IMG/VR virus record: IMGVR_UViG_3300009160_000053
Span: 1 to 55,898 of that record
Length of the DNA stretch: 55,898 nt
Reading direction: 5' to 3' (one strand)
Origin: a virus
A model generated the notes under the pieces. That model did no database searches and had not been told where the DNA came from. It saw only the letters and a list, made by a program, of their open reading frames with translations. Position numbers and translations under genes: made by a program. Below, piece by piece: positions 34,916-43,808 of the stretch (within the stretch, counting starts at the first letter, position 1; the number at the start of each line of letters is the position of its first letter).

Positions 34916-36016
34916 TTATCCCTCAAGTTTTATAAGGGTAAAAGTAACTGTAACAGTTCTCTGTCCACCGCTATTATTTGTAATGGCTAGTGGTATTTCA
35001 GCAGCGACTGTGGATTCATTATTGAATCCAATTACGGCCGGAGTAAATACAACTGACGTTGCTGTGCCAGCAATAATTTCGGCAACTACTCCAGCACTTG
35101 CGTCGGGGTCAGCAGTACTAACTCTGGAGGCATCAGTTGTACGACTTGCAACGTCCGAATAAGCCCTAACCCAACAAGCTGTATCTGTAGCAACTTTGCA
35201 AATAGCGTAACCTTTATAGGCTGGTAAAGTGACATTAGCTGTCGCGCCATTTGCCAAGCTTGAAGTGGTAATAGCAAACACGCCTCTTGGCTGGAGAGCT
35301 CCCCCAGATATTGCGCTAATCCATTGAGAGCTATCGGTATCTTGATAGTAAATGTAAATGTTGCCGGTATTTGAGTCGTACCATAAATCCCCTTGGGAGA
35401 TCCCAGTTGTAGGAGCTGTATCCTGAACTGTTATTTTGTAAACAGGGCCAGTAAGACCTGTAGGACCTTGAGGCCCGGCAGGACCAGCTGCACCCGTAGC
35501 ACCGGCTACACCTGCGGGACCTTGAGCCCCAGTAGAACCAGTTGCGCCCTGGGGTCCAGTTTGACCTGTGGGACCTTGGATTAAACCAACTGCTAACCAC
35601 GATGTTCCGTTAGAAACATATAGTTTTAGGTCACTTTGAACGATATATCCAGTCCCAACGGAAACAGAAGAAGCAGACGGCAGAGCCCCAACCGTTGCAA
35701 CTGACCCCGCAATATTAATAAGACCTGTTGGGTTTGCATCAAGAACATAGGTATCTGTGCCAATTTTCTTAAGGTATCCAGTTGTGCCTGTCAGATTTGC
35801 TATATTGGTAAGAGCAGTCGGCACTACTCCAGTTACAGAACCTGTAAATTGGGCCGTGCCCGTAACAATAATTCCCGTAGTTCCTATCTTTAAAGCCGAT
35901 AGCGTGCCGTCCCCGTCTGTTATGAATGTTGGTGTGGCGGTAAGACCAGAAGCAGAGCCTATCGTCAATAGCTCTGTATACGAAGAAGATGGAGACCTTC
36001 CTGTAAGGCTGCTCAT
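34916..36016 (-). CDS. Collagen-like tail fibre component (366 aa)
   Basis: The start is ATG at 36016, overlapping the upstream stop (ATGA) and preceded by GGGAG. The N-terminus (ITDGDGTLSALKIGTTGIIV) is a repeated-strand fibre head; a central Gly-X-Y run (GPTGQTGPQGATGSTGAQGP) follows at about residues 155-205; then a globular end (DLWYDSNTGNIYIYYQDTDS; FTLIKLEG). DSNTG/YIYYQD resembles the needle-like segments found after collagen stalks in other phage fibres. It lies between the adaptor-like protein and the protease and probably connects tail and distal fibre. Confidence 0.7.
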   Translation of the reverse strand: MSSLTGRSPSSSYTELLTIGSASGLTATPTFITDGDGTLSALKIGTTGIIVTGTAQFTGSVTGVVPTALTNIANLTGTTGYLKKIGTDTYVLDANPTGLINIAGSVATVGALPSASSVSVGTGYIVQSDLKLYVSNGTSWLAVGLIQGPTGQTGPQGATGSTGAQGPAGVAGATGAAGPAGPQGPTGLTGPVYKITVQDTAPTTGISQGDLWYDSNTGNIYIYYQDTDSSQWISAISGGALQPRGVFAITTSSLANGATANVTLPAYKGYAICKVATDTACWVRAYSDVASRTTDASRVSTADPDASAGVVAEIIAGTATSVVFTPAVIGFNNESTVAAEIPLAITNNSGGQRTVTVTFTLIKLEG

Positions 36017-36225
36017 AATAATGTCTCCCAATTTCCGTTGGCACTCTCCCAATTAGAAAGAAATTCCTCCCAGGAGGGCGCGGCGGAAAAGGAACTATCA
36101 GTAATCAGAAACGAAGAAACGGGCGAGCTGACACTTGAAAAGCTAAGAGTATTAACCGTAGAAGAAGGGATGAAGTTAGTAGATACAGGATCAGTTGTGC
36201 TTACAAATTGTGTAAATGTGGCCAT
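36013..36225 (-). CDS. Small Ser/Thr-rich protein (70 aa)
   Basis: GAGGTG precedes the ATG at 36225 and the stop overlaps the next start (ATGA), supporting translation. The composition is Ser/Thr/Val rich (STTDPVSTNFIPSSTVNTLS), beta-strand prone, ending in a Trp-rich acidic patch (SWEEFLSNWESANGNWETLL). Possibly a small tail or fibre-attachment component by position. Function unknown. Confidence 0.5.
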   Translation of the reverse strand: MATFTQFVSTTDPVSTNFIPSSTVNTLSFSSVSSPVSSFLITDSSFSAAPSWEEFLSNWESANGNWETLL

Positions 36226-36234
36226 GTATACACC

Positions 36235-37956
36235 TCAGATTAAGGCTGTGATTTCACCACAGCCAAAGGCCGGGCTTTGGACTTGAAGGAAAGCCAAGCC
36301 ACCACGCTGTTCTGAGATCTCTTTCTTAAGAATTTCGACTGCTTGCTTTTCAAGCCTTTCTGCGACTTCAAGCTCGGTCGCAAGACTTGATTGAACCATT
36401 GCTCTTAGAGCTGGGTAGTTTCGAATGTCCATTCTGTCGGAATCGTTTGCTTTGATCAGCCAACGTTTTTTCGCGAGAACATTAATTGTCTTAACGTCTA
36501 CTGCTTGGTTTGTACCAGTTGTAATCTGGCTATCATAATCGTGAGAGTTCCTTACAAAATATTTTTTCAGCAACTGCCCATCCTTGTATTCCTCACCACG
36601 ATCGATAAGAAGGTCATACCCCTCGCTTCCGCTTTGATAAGAAGGCCCGTTCATGTGGTAATCGTGGAATCTATTAAACACAGGTTGAGGGATGTCCCCC
36701 ATCGTCGCCGTCAGGATCTGGCCTACAACTGGAGGTAGAAAGATTTCGCCATCCGTTGTCATGGCTATTTTATAACTTTCAATTGTTCCGTACCACTTGC
36801 CCATAGTGAATAGCTTCTCTTCTGCGTTGTTGAGAAGATTTCCAAGTTCTGCCGTGGAAAGCTTTAGCCCATTTGGGATATCGAGAGCGAGTCTAGCTTT
36901 CATATAGCCAAACGTATCTTTTCCAGAAGCTGTTCGGAGGGGTTCGTATGTATTGTGCCTCTTGGTTTCTAGCTCAACTATTAACTGCTCTTCCATTTGC
37001 TTAAAGGCGGCTTCTCGGTAGGCGTTTGCAATTTCAATACTTTTTTCATTATTTGGGTCTACTAGAAGACTCAAAACCCCGCATCGAATCTGATCATAAT
37101 CTGTAATTGCCAGCATACCTGAATCTTGGGATACGTACGTAAATGAAGGGACTACAAGACCATCTTTTACCCCATACCTACCAGCAGCAAGTAAAAGGCC
37201 TTTCTGAACAATCAAAAGATCCTGAGCCTTATTGATCACATCAATAAGCTTTTGATCATCCATCCGTAAGCCTTGATGAATGTCTAAAGCAAGTTTTGAT
37301 CGCACATAACCAAGAGTCCCGTAAGCAAACGAACTTCGCCTTGTCTGATAATTCAACCGTCTTGCGGATTCAAGAGCCATTTCCAGTTTTGTAGTAAGAC
37401 GCTCAACAGCTTTGTTTTCAAGTGTCTGAGCCATATCGAGTTGGTTATTTTCTTCCCGGAAAATGGCAAGAATCATTAATTTAAGGGCATCTACATCGTC
37501 AATAACCAAGAGATCAGTATCTAGCGAAGCTGGCCTGTAGTTAAGTTTTCCGGTCACCTCTACGAAAGCTGGGGCCGTCCCTTCAATTAAATACGTTCTT
37601 AAATCTGAAGAAGTAGGTACAAAGTTTAGGTTTACGACATCACCAGAATCGCAAAGGTAAGCCTGCACAGAGTTTGTAATGAAACCCTGCTGGGCAGTTG
37701 TAGTTGTGACTCGATTAGCGCTTTCCAAACCAAAACCAGCGTAGGTGCTTATTGAAGATAGACTTGGCGGTAATGTGAATTGATTGTTTACGACTGCAAC
37801 TGAAAACCTAGCAAGAACGCCAAGCCATGTTCTTTGGCTGTGTAATCGCCTTTGAGCTTCGTTGATCTTAAGAATAACCCTGGAATCAGAGGAACAGACT
37901 CCATTGTCAACGTAAGGGGCAAGAAGTTCTCGTGCCTCTAATAGAGTTGTTGCCAT
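36235..37956 (-). CDS. Tail adaptor-like virion protein with triplicated module (573 aa)
   Basis: Three copies of one helical unit can be aligned: residues about 1-40 (LLEARELLAPYVDNG...KINEAQRRL), 208-245 (LGYVRSKLALDIHQGL...VINKAQDLL) and 344-382 (FGYMKARLALDIPNGL...LNNAEEKLF). Intervening segments are beta-rich (FTLPPSLSSIS). The INEAQRRL-type helix is a recurring feature of T7 gp11-like tail adaptor proteins, so tail adaptor is the most likely role, but normal adaptors are about 200 residues and not triplicated. It lies upstream of the fibres on the same strand. Confidence in structural role is fair, in exact role low. Confidence 0.55.
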   Translation of the reverse strand: MATTLLEARELLAPYVDNGVCSSDSRVILKINEAQRRLHSQRTWLGVLARFSVAVVNNQFTLPPSLSSISTYAGFGLESANRVTTTTAQQGFITNSVQAYLCDSGDVVNLNFVPTSSDLRTYLIEGTAPAFVEVTGKLNYRPASLDTDLLVIDDVDALKLMILAIFREENNQLDMAQTLENKAVERLTTKLEMALESARRLNYQTRRSSFAYGTLGYVRSKLALDIHQGLRMDDQKLIDVINKAQDLLIVQKGLLLAAGRYGVKDGLVVPSFTYVSQDSGMLAITDYDQIRCGVLSLLVDPNNEKSIEIANAYREAAFKQMEEQLIVELETKRHNTYEPLRTASGKDTFGYMKARLALDIPNGLKLSTAELGNLLNNAEEKLFTMGKWYGTIESYKIAMTTDGEIFLPPVVGQILTATMGDIPQPVFNRFHDYHMNGPSYQSGSEGYDLLIDRGEEYKDGQLLKKYFVRNSHDYDSQITTGTNQAVDVKTINVLAKKRWLIKANDSDRMDIRNYPALRAMVQSSLATELEVAERLEKQAVEILKKEISEQRGGLAFLQVQSPAFGCGEITALI

Positions 37957-37957
37957 A

Positions 37958-38314
37958 TTAGAACTTAAGAACTTTGAACTTAAAGGTTATAGTTGTTAGC
38001 GAAAGTGCTCCGGTTGTCTGAGCTCGTATAGTCACTGTATTTGCGGAAGAGACAGTTCCGGTAAGCCAAACATTTTGAGTTGAAAAAGAACCCTGTGGCG
38101 AAACAGCAACAATATCGCCAACAGAAGCTCCGGCAGCACCGTAAGTTGCATCCAGATACCCACCTGCGGGTATCGACCCCGATATAGAACATGTGGGTGA
38201 ATCAATAATAATATTTTGAGTCGGAGAAGACAGATATTGGGCAAAAAGATCCAGCATTTGCTGCGGAGTCCCGTAACAAGTTTGTGGGGGTAAAGAACCG
38301 GATATTAAGGCCAT
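37958..38314 (-). CDS. Small tail-associated protein (118 aa)
   Basis: A beta-rich protein (SISGSIPAGGYLDATYGAAG; VWLTGTVSSANTVTIRAQTT) with repeated T-V-T pattern, ending in a basic strand (ITFKFKVLKF). The C-terminal half resembles small beta-sandwich decoration or fibre-base domains seen in virion proteins. Only one base separates its stop from the adaptor-like gene, and it follows three collar paralogs, so it probably belongs to the tail. Confidence 0.5.
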   Translation of the reverse strand: MALISGSLPPQTCYGTPQQMLDLFAQYLSSPTQNIIIDSPTCSISGSIPAGGYLDATYGAAGASVGDIVAVSPQGSFSTQNVWLTGTVSSANTVTIRAQTTGALSLTTITFKFKVLKF

Positions 38315-38315
38315 A

Positions 38316-39065
38316 TCAGTATTTTATAGCCCAATAGAAAAAGGCAAGTGGGGGTATGTTGCTGTGCTCAGTAGCAGTGTTTTCTGTGGTACTGTAAGTA
38401 AGATCAAAGCTAAAGTTCACAGCTTCACTACCGTCTAGCCTGCCTCTTGGTTGGTCATCGTTGCCGCTGCACCTATTTCCACCCTCAACCCTGCCATTTA
38501 CAAAACCAGCAGTAATTGAACTTATCGTATGAGTATGCGAAAGCGTTGGAACTTGATCGGTGTTTAAGGCAGTGCATTCCACCCCACCTGTTGTGCCTAA
38601 GAATGGTTGAACATTGCCGGCCACAGAAGCTGTAATACGACCCGAGGCTACTGAACCGCCCATGCTTTCAACTCCTGCAATAACTCTTCCACGTAAGTCG
38701 GGAAGACCAAATGTAAGGCGACCGTCTCCACTACCATATGAAACACCAATTACAGAGAATAGTCTTGAGTATAGATTTCTGCTGATGCTTTGTCCTCGAC
38801 AATATAACCACCCAGCAGGCGGTTGATCTGTTGGGAAGGGAAATATGGCGCCTGGAAAATCAAAGTTAACGCTAGCCGTAGAAGTTGCGTCAGGAGGGTC
38901 AATGTATATGTTTTGTCCTGCAGATATCTGTGAAACTCCAGGTTGAGCTCCAGTGATGTTTAAGTCACCTATCCTGGCCAAAATAGTGGTATTCTGGTAG
39001 ACGAAAGGGATAAACGTATCCGTTTTCTTTGGGCTTACAATTTCGGGTAAATAGCTAATTTTCAT
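38316..39065 (-). CDS. Tail-collar-domain fibre protein 1 (249 aa)
   Basis: It has the phage tail-collar signature: DQPPAGWLYCRGQSISRNLY then YGSGDGRLTFGLPDLRGRVI. Family knowledge: this domain, best known from T4 gp12 short fibre, forms a trimeric collar preceding the receptor-binding end. The N-terminus (KISYLPEIVSPKKTDTFIPF) and the C-terminus (STTENTATEHSNIPPLAFFY) match the other two collar genes. The N-terminal attachment region is less conserved between the three, so each may bind elsewhere. Confidence 0.75.
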   Translation of the reverse strand: MKISYLPEIVSPKKTDTFIPFVYQNTTILARIGDLNITGAQPGVSQISAGQNIYIDPPDATSTASVNFDFPGAIFPFPTDQPPAGWLYCRGQSISRNLYSRLFSVIGVSYGSGDGRLTFGLPDLRGRVIAGVESMGGSVASGRITASVAGNVQPFLGTTGGVECTALNTDQVPTLSHTHTISSITAGFVNGRVEGGNRCSGNDDQPRGRLDGSEAVNFSFDLTYSTTENTATEHSNIPPLAFFYWAIKY

Positions 39066-39895
39066 ATTTTTATAATATACCTCAACAGAATAAATGGAGG
39101 TAAATGAGAATGCTCTGTTGACGAGGTAACACCACTAGCGCCTCCAGAAGGATTTGATATTGTCAAAGGTAGTGTCGTAGAAGCCGTCCTCCCGCCACCA
39201 GATGTTGTTGAAAAATCGTACTCCAAACCAGCTCCTGAGCGTGTTCCACCACTACGACCATTTCGGAAATAACCCTGAGTAAAAGTAGAGCTTAACGTGT
39301 GGTAATGTTTTTTAAGTGGAATTTGTGCTTGAGTAAGTGATACACCTTTAGCGCCAACAGTACCGCCAAGAGTATTCCTGGCACTCCCACACCAGGTTTC
39401 GGTAAGTACGCCAGCCGCTAAAGCATCGACGGTGTCTAGGCCGCAAATAACACGACCGCTCAGGTTTGGGAGATTGAAGGTAGTCCCACCAGCTGTTCCG
39501 CCGTACTTTATGCCGATAGCCGCATACAATGCTGCAGTAGTCCCAGTCTTTGATACTGCTTGCCCGTTGCACTCAAGCCATCCGCTTGGGATTGCCAGAT
39601 TAGCGACACCGTTGACGTGAGTTCCTGCATAAAGACACATTAGACCCGGGGCATTAAAACTTACTGTACCACTTGTCGTAATTGGAAAACTAGAAAGAGT
39701 TGTTCCTATTCCGGCATTTACTGTTTTAACCGTTGAAACGTCAAACAAATCTCGTATTTGGCCAATAGTAATTTGTTTTGTCACAAAGTCAGTTAGCAAT
39801 GTCCCTTCAGTGACCTCCCCTTGAATGCAAGGGATCACAGTTGCCAACGTTGGTAAGTCGGTATTAGTTAAGTCTGTAATTTTAAATGTCGCCAT
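39062..39895 (-). CDS. Tail-collar-domain fibre protein 2 (277 aa)
   Basis: Collar core: LAIPSGWLECNGQAVSKTGT and IKYGGTAGGTTFNLPNLSGR; end: SSTEHSHLPPFILLRYIIKI. It overlaps the next gene by four bases (ATGA). The start of the protein (FKITDLTNTDLPTLATVIPC) fits an attachment segment. It is a paralog of the genes on both sides, which share the SGR/GR, IP and HSHLPP-type positions. Likely a short tail fibre that carries a variable tip loop (GRSGGTRSGAGLEYD). Confidence 0.75.
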   Translation of the reverse strand: MATFKITDLTNTDLPTLATVIPCIQGEVTEGTLLTDFVTKQITIGQIRDLFDVSTVKTVNAGIGTTLSSFPITTSGTVSFNAPGLMCLYAGTHVNGVANLAIPSGWLECNGQAVSKTGTTAALYAAIGIKYGGTAGGTTFNLPNLSGRVICGLDTVDALAAGVLTETWCGSARNTLGGTVGAKGVSLTQAQIPLKKHYHTLSSTFTQGYFRNGRSGGTRSGAGLEYDFSTTSGGGRTASTTLPLTISNPSGGASGVTSSTEHSHLPPFILLRYIIKI

Positions 39896-39896
39896 A

Positions 39897-40709
39897 TTAT
39901 GTCTTTATTAGGTAAGTAAGGAATATGCACGGGGGCATATTGTTGTGGGGTAAAACAGAGGTTAACGGTGCTGTGGGGTAGACTGGGACTGAAGTAGATA
40001 CATTGCTTTTTGAAAGTGGGTAGTCGGTTCCAGGCCCACCAATAGACCCAGGAGCTCCGTAATCACCAAAACTACCTGGAGGGGAACATTCACCATCAAA
40101 ATCTGAGCGGTCCCGATTGCCATAAACAATCATACTCCCAGAGGCAGTATGAGAATGATCACGAATGGGAGCATGAGCTGTGTTCAAGACAGTGTTCTCA
40201 GACCCTCCGGTTGAAGCGACCGTGAGTGAGTTTCCGGAGGCAAATATAGCGCCATTCAAAGGGTTAGAGGTTGTTGCGGAGGTCCCAAAAGGTATGCGAC
40301 CACGAAGATCTGGCACATTAAAAGTTGTTGTGGTGTTTCCAGACCCATATGTTGTACTTACCACTGCAAACAGATTTGCGTATTCAGCGCGACTAACCTC
40401 TTGTCCGTTACAATATAACCAGCCGGCAGGCTGTTCCGCATTCATCACGTACGGAACAATAATGCCTGGAAATGTAAAATTGATAATAACTTTGCGTTGG
40501 TTAAAGGATGGGCTTGATGTTGATATTGATATGTTTTGACCGCCAGTAAGGCCAGTAACAGTTCCGCCACCGCATAGATTTGTGGCGTTTGATACAAATG
40601 TCTTTCTCGTAATACCGTTAACTACAATAGGTAAAACACCAGAAGCTGGTACCTTTGGAAAGTTCCCATCAGGAACAAAAAGTGGTAGATTTCTAATACT
40701 GGTAGGCAT
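39897..40709 (-). CDS. Tail-collar-domain fibre protein 3 (270 aa)
   Basis: Collar core: EQPAGWLYCNGQEVSRAEY, STTYGSGNTTTTFNVPDLRG, ending with SVLPHNNMPPCIFLTYLIK. The variable end contains Gly/Pro-rich loops (GECSPPGSFGDYGAPGSIGG) likely to be the receptor-contacting surface. Together with the two next genes it makes a tandem set from duplication. Only one base separates it from the small Ig-like protein at its 3' side. Confidence 0.75.
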   Translation of the reverse strand: MPTSIRNLPLFVPDGNFPKVPASGVLPIVVNGITRKTFVSNATNLCGGGTVTGLTGGQNISISTSSPSFNQRKVIINFTFPGIIVPYVMNAEQPAGWLYCNGQEVSRAEYANLFAVVSTTYGSGNTTTTFNVPDLRGRIPFGTSATTSNPLNGAIFASGNSLTVASTGGSENTVLNTAHAPIRDHSHTASGSMIVYGNRDRSDFDGECSPPGSFGDYGAPGSIGGPGTDYPLSKSNVSTSVPVYPTAPLTSVLPHNNMPPCIFLTYLIKT

Positions 40710-41165
40710 TTAATTTAACTCCAGAAGATCACCATCTACTTGTAAGAAGCCAGACCCGGTGTAGTTTGAAATTGTCAATGGGTCACCGGTCTCAGTACCA
40801 AGATAGTCGTTTTCAACAGTAACGCCCTGGACTAGTTCTGAAAAATACCCCTGCCCGCAACCACACTCTAGAGCTGGGCATTCGTCATCTACGCTAATTG
40901 TTACATATATCGTAAACGTTCCTTGAGGATTAACTACAGTAAAACTGTATAAAGTCGCTATACTAGTTTGTGTGGGTACCCCAGATAATGTTCCTGACGA
41001 TGCGTTTAAGAGAAGCCCTTGTGGTAAATCGGGTGATACGGAATAACTGAGGGTAACTCCGGTTTGTGGCGGAGCAAGTGTCGGTTGCAAAATGCCAATG
41101 TTTTCCCCAACAGTCAACGTAAGTGTTGAAGCCGTATTATATGTGTATGATGTTATTGCGCTCAT
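40710..41165 (-). CDS. Small protein with Ig-like domain (151 aa)
   Basis: The ATG at 41165 overlaps the upstream stop (ATGA) and follows a run of G as ribosome site; a TTG at 41171 is less likely. Residues about 45-100 (YSVSPDLPQGLLLNASSGTL, SGVPTQ, YSFTVVNPQGTFTIYVTI) match the putative-Ig (He_PIG) pattern found in surface and phage structural proteins. A CxxCxC cluster (ALECGCGQG) follows, then a beta tail. Probably a virion decoration or tail-attached adhesin; Ig-like domains often bind carbohydrates weakly. Confidence 0.65.
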   Translation of the reverse strand: MSAITSYTYNTASTLTLTVGENIGILQPTLAPPQTGVTLSYSVSPDLPQGLLLNASSGTLSGVPTQTSIATLYSFTVVNPQGTFTIYVTISVDDECPALECGCGQGYFSELVQGVTVENDYLGTETGDPLTISNYTGSGFLQVDGDLLELN

Positions 41166-43759
41166 AAACAATTCCCCCCAACAGGCTCAACAAGCTTGGA
41201 AGCGTGGAACATTATTTTGTTAAGGGCAAACTGCCCCTCCCATTCGTACCTAAATTGAAAACTGTGACCAACTCTAGCTAGTGTCCCAGTAGATGTGACG
41301 CAGGAATTGTCAGGAGTTGGGAGACGAAGCTGAGATCTGTATTGGTCTTTGATATTGACTGGCTTGTAGAAGCCACATTCGGAAGCTGAAGGAATTACAA
41401 CAGGTGCTTCAAGAGCAACATAAGAAGTCCCAGTATTAAGGATAGTAACGACACCTGTAGAAGCGTTATAGCTTACATTACCTAGGATAAACTGAACATA
41501 AAAGTCGGTTGGAACTGCTGCATCAACAAGGCCTACTGCAGCATAGAGCCATGGATAAGTGCCTGTTGCGGGTAAAGTAGTGCCGGTCCAAAGAGCAGTA
41601 GTTAATACATCAGCAATGTCTTGCGCAGTGACAGGCCAACTCAGAATTGAAGTATTCCGTTCACTTAAAGTATTAAGATATGAACGCTCAACTGCTGAAG
41701 TTGCTAGATTTCCAACTCGACTACCAGTTGTGTTTGACAAACGAATGTAGAAGTCTTTTTGATCTTTAAAGTTAATGCGCCAGGTATTAGCTCGCTCTAC
41801 TGTTTTACCTGAAGCCTTGACAGTTTCAAACCCTTGAGTTGCACTCACGTTTGCAACAGAGGTGATGCAAGACTCAAGTTCAGAACAAGTATTAAAAGAA
41901 TGCCAAGGGAACCAACATGGATTTTCGTCTGGGCGATAGTACACATTCACTTTAGTATCTCCAGATAGCTCACCTATCCACATGTCGCCGCGCTCAAGTT
42001 TTTTTAAGTTCCAAGGACTATTGAAATCGTAACCTCGAGTTTCAACAGCAGCTTGTATTTTTTTGGCAGACTGCCCAAGAGGATAGTCAAATAGGGCCCA
42101 GGGATAGTTTTCCCAAAGGGTGTTACTATTGGAAATATTATCGTAGGAAAAGATAAAACATCTAGGCAGCCGGTTTGTAATCCCCGTAAGCAGTTGCAAA
42201 ACTTCAAGCCCAGTCCAAACACCGTCAAAAATGGCTGGCTGTTTTTCTCCAGAGGTTCCAAGGCTATTAAAGTCTAAAACACCGATACCTTGAAAGGATA
42301 TTGGACGTGTCTTAATTACCTCAGATTCAATGTTTTCTAAGTTTTCACGAGGGGAAACAGTGTATAATAACCGATTATCATGGTAGACCGCTGACCCTGC
42401 GCTTAAAAGCGACTCCGTATCGTAATCCATGATAATATCCATCTCAGTACTGATTGGCGTAACGTTGTAACCGTCCTGCTGTGCTCTTGCATTTCGGTAA
42501 GTGCGTATCCCGTCGAGGCTACGGAAAAACAAATCATTGTTAATTGCAACAACGGTTCTATCGCTTGTTAGGCCAATTCCAGAAAGAGCTACCCTTTGAA
42601 ATCCAGGTGTAGATTTCCAAAGGTCTCTAGGCACAGAAACTGCAAAAGACGATACCCCGGACTCACCGAAAACAAGCAACTCGCCTTGCCCAGTGGAAGT
42701 ATCTCCGGTTGGCATAAACGAAAGACCACGAATCGAGCCCATCTGAGAAGGTATTTGCAAAAAACCGCCTTCGTTTAGATATTGAGTTTCAGTAAACCGC
42801 AAAAGGTCTGACTCTTGACCTTCTTGAGCCTTCACGACAAAACCGCCAACACCAACATTTGTAATTGGAGTTGATATTGTAAATGTTGTGCCGCTTGCGG
42901 CGACTACACGCCATGTCCCATTGATGTTTGGTGTTGAGCTATGCCCAGATATTGAAACAACATCACCTGCTACAAAGCCATGAGTAGTTGTAGTTGAGAT
43001 TTGGCCATACGGACCCTGAAAAGATTGAACTATTGCTGTTTGGTTAGAAGAACCGCCAAAGACAATATCCCCGGCCTGGAATGAATCTTTTGTAGGGCTT
43101 GCAACAAACAAACGTCCCTGGCCATAGGCCATGTACGTCCCAATCGGCATTGTGTATGACAAAATATTTTCTGCGGTTGGGTCATTCTGATTGCTCCCAA
43201 CACCTGTCTGAAAAAGACTGTCGCCGTTCCAAACCCAAGGCCGGTCAACACCGTTTTGCATAATAAGATATTTTTCAGCCTGGCAAAAATAGACTTTCTT
43301 TGTTGCGTCTACTCGAAAGAGATTGTCTAAGTAAAACGGAGGATTGCTTATCAGCCCAGTGTAGCGAGTTGAACCAGGGTTAAAATTAATGTTAAGCCTA
43401 GATACAAAGCCTTGAACTGGGGAAATCCTAAATACGTACCCGCCAGCTACAGCAATAATACAGCTAAGATCTGGATTACTTTTGTTTACGTAAAAATAAG
43501 CGCCCTGAAAATAGTTACCTGTCTTAACCCCTGAAGAGTTTTTGCCAGAAGAAAACAAGGCTAAAGACCCAGGGTAATCCGGATCATCAGTCAAAAAGAC
43601 TTGTTGAAAGCCAGGACGAGTCTTTGCTCGCCCACCTCGCATGGTGACGTTTATGCCAACACGAACAGTATTCTTATTAGAGTTAAGCGGAGACCTAGAA
43701 GAGTCCATCCCACCACTCCAATCATACTGGCCATCGTTAATGATCAAATTGTCAGCCAT
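41162..43759 (-). CDS. Tail nozzle / stabilisation-like protein (865 aa)
   Basis: A large beta-rich protein. The N-terminus (YDWSGGMDSSRSPLNSNKNT, then MRGGRAKTRPGFQ) follows the layout of P22 gp10-like stabilisation and T7 gp12-like nozzle proteins, which close the tail tube of podoviruses. Repeated strands (FRSLDGIRTYRNARAQQ; IAVAGGYVFRISP) suggest a beta-propeller. Residues about 243-308 hold a module (TTTTHGFVAGDVVSISGHSS, then VVAASGTTFTIS) also found twice in the long fibre. Location between nuclease and collar genes fits. Exact family cannot be fixed by eye. Confidence 0.6.
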   Translation of the reverse strand: MADNLIINDGQYDWSGGMDSSRSPLNSNKNTVRVGINVTMRGGRAKTRPGFQQVFLTDDPDYPGSLALFSSGKNSSGVKTGNYFQGAYFYVNKSNPDLSCIIAVAGGYVFRISPVQGFVSRLNINFNPGSTRYTGLISNPPFYLDNLFRVDATKKVYFCQAEKYLIMQNGVDRPWVWNGDSLFQTGVGSNQNDPTAENILSYTMPIGTYMAYGQGRLFVASPTKDSFQAGDIVFGGSSNQTAIVQSFQGPYGQISTTTTHGFVAGDVVSISGHSSTPNINGTWRVVAASGTTFTISTPITNVGVGGFVVKAQEGQESDLLRFTETQYLNEGGFLQIPSQMGSIRGLSFMPTGDTSTGQGELLVFGESGVSSFAVSVPRDLWKSTPGFQRVALSGIGLTSDRTVVAINNDLFFRSLDGIRTYRNARAQQDGYNVTPISTEMDIIMDYDTESLLSAGSAVYHDNRLLYTVSPRENLENIESEVIKTRPISFQGIGVLDFNSLGTSGEKQPAIFDGVWTGLEVLQLLTGITNRLPRCFIFSYDNISNSNTLWENYPWALFDYPLGQSAKKIQAAVETRGYDFNSPWNLKKLERGDMWIGELSGDTKVNVYYRPDENPCWFPWHSFNTCSELESCITSVANVSATQGFETVKASGKTVERANTWRINFKDQKDFYIRLSNTTGSRVGNLATSAVERSYLNTLSERNTSILSWPVTAQDIADVLTTALWTGTTLPATGTYPWLYAAVGLVDAAVPTDFYVQFILGNVSYNASTGVVTILNTGTSYVALEAPVVIPSASECGFYKPVNIKDQYRSQLRLPTPDNSCVTSTGTLARVGHSFQFRYEWEGQFALNKIMFHASKLVEPVGGNCL

Positions 43760-43808
43760 AACCTTAAGCGGATTTGGACTTTAGAAATATCCGTCTCATT
43801 GTTTGAGT

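Noticed and set aside
38316-40709. Variable tail tips suggesting a diversity-generating retroelement
   Set aside because: No reverse transcriptase and no template repeat were seen in the window.
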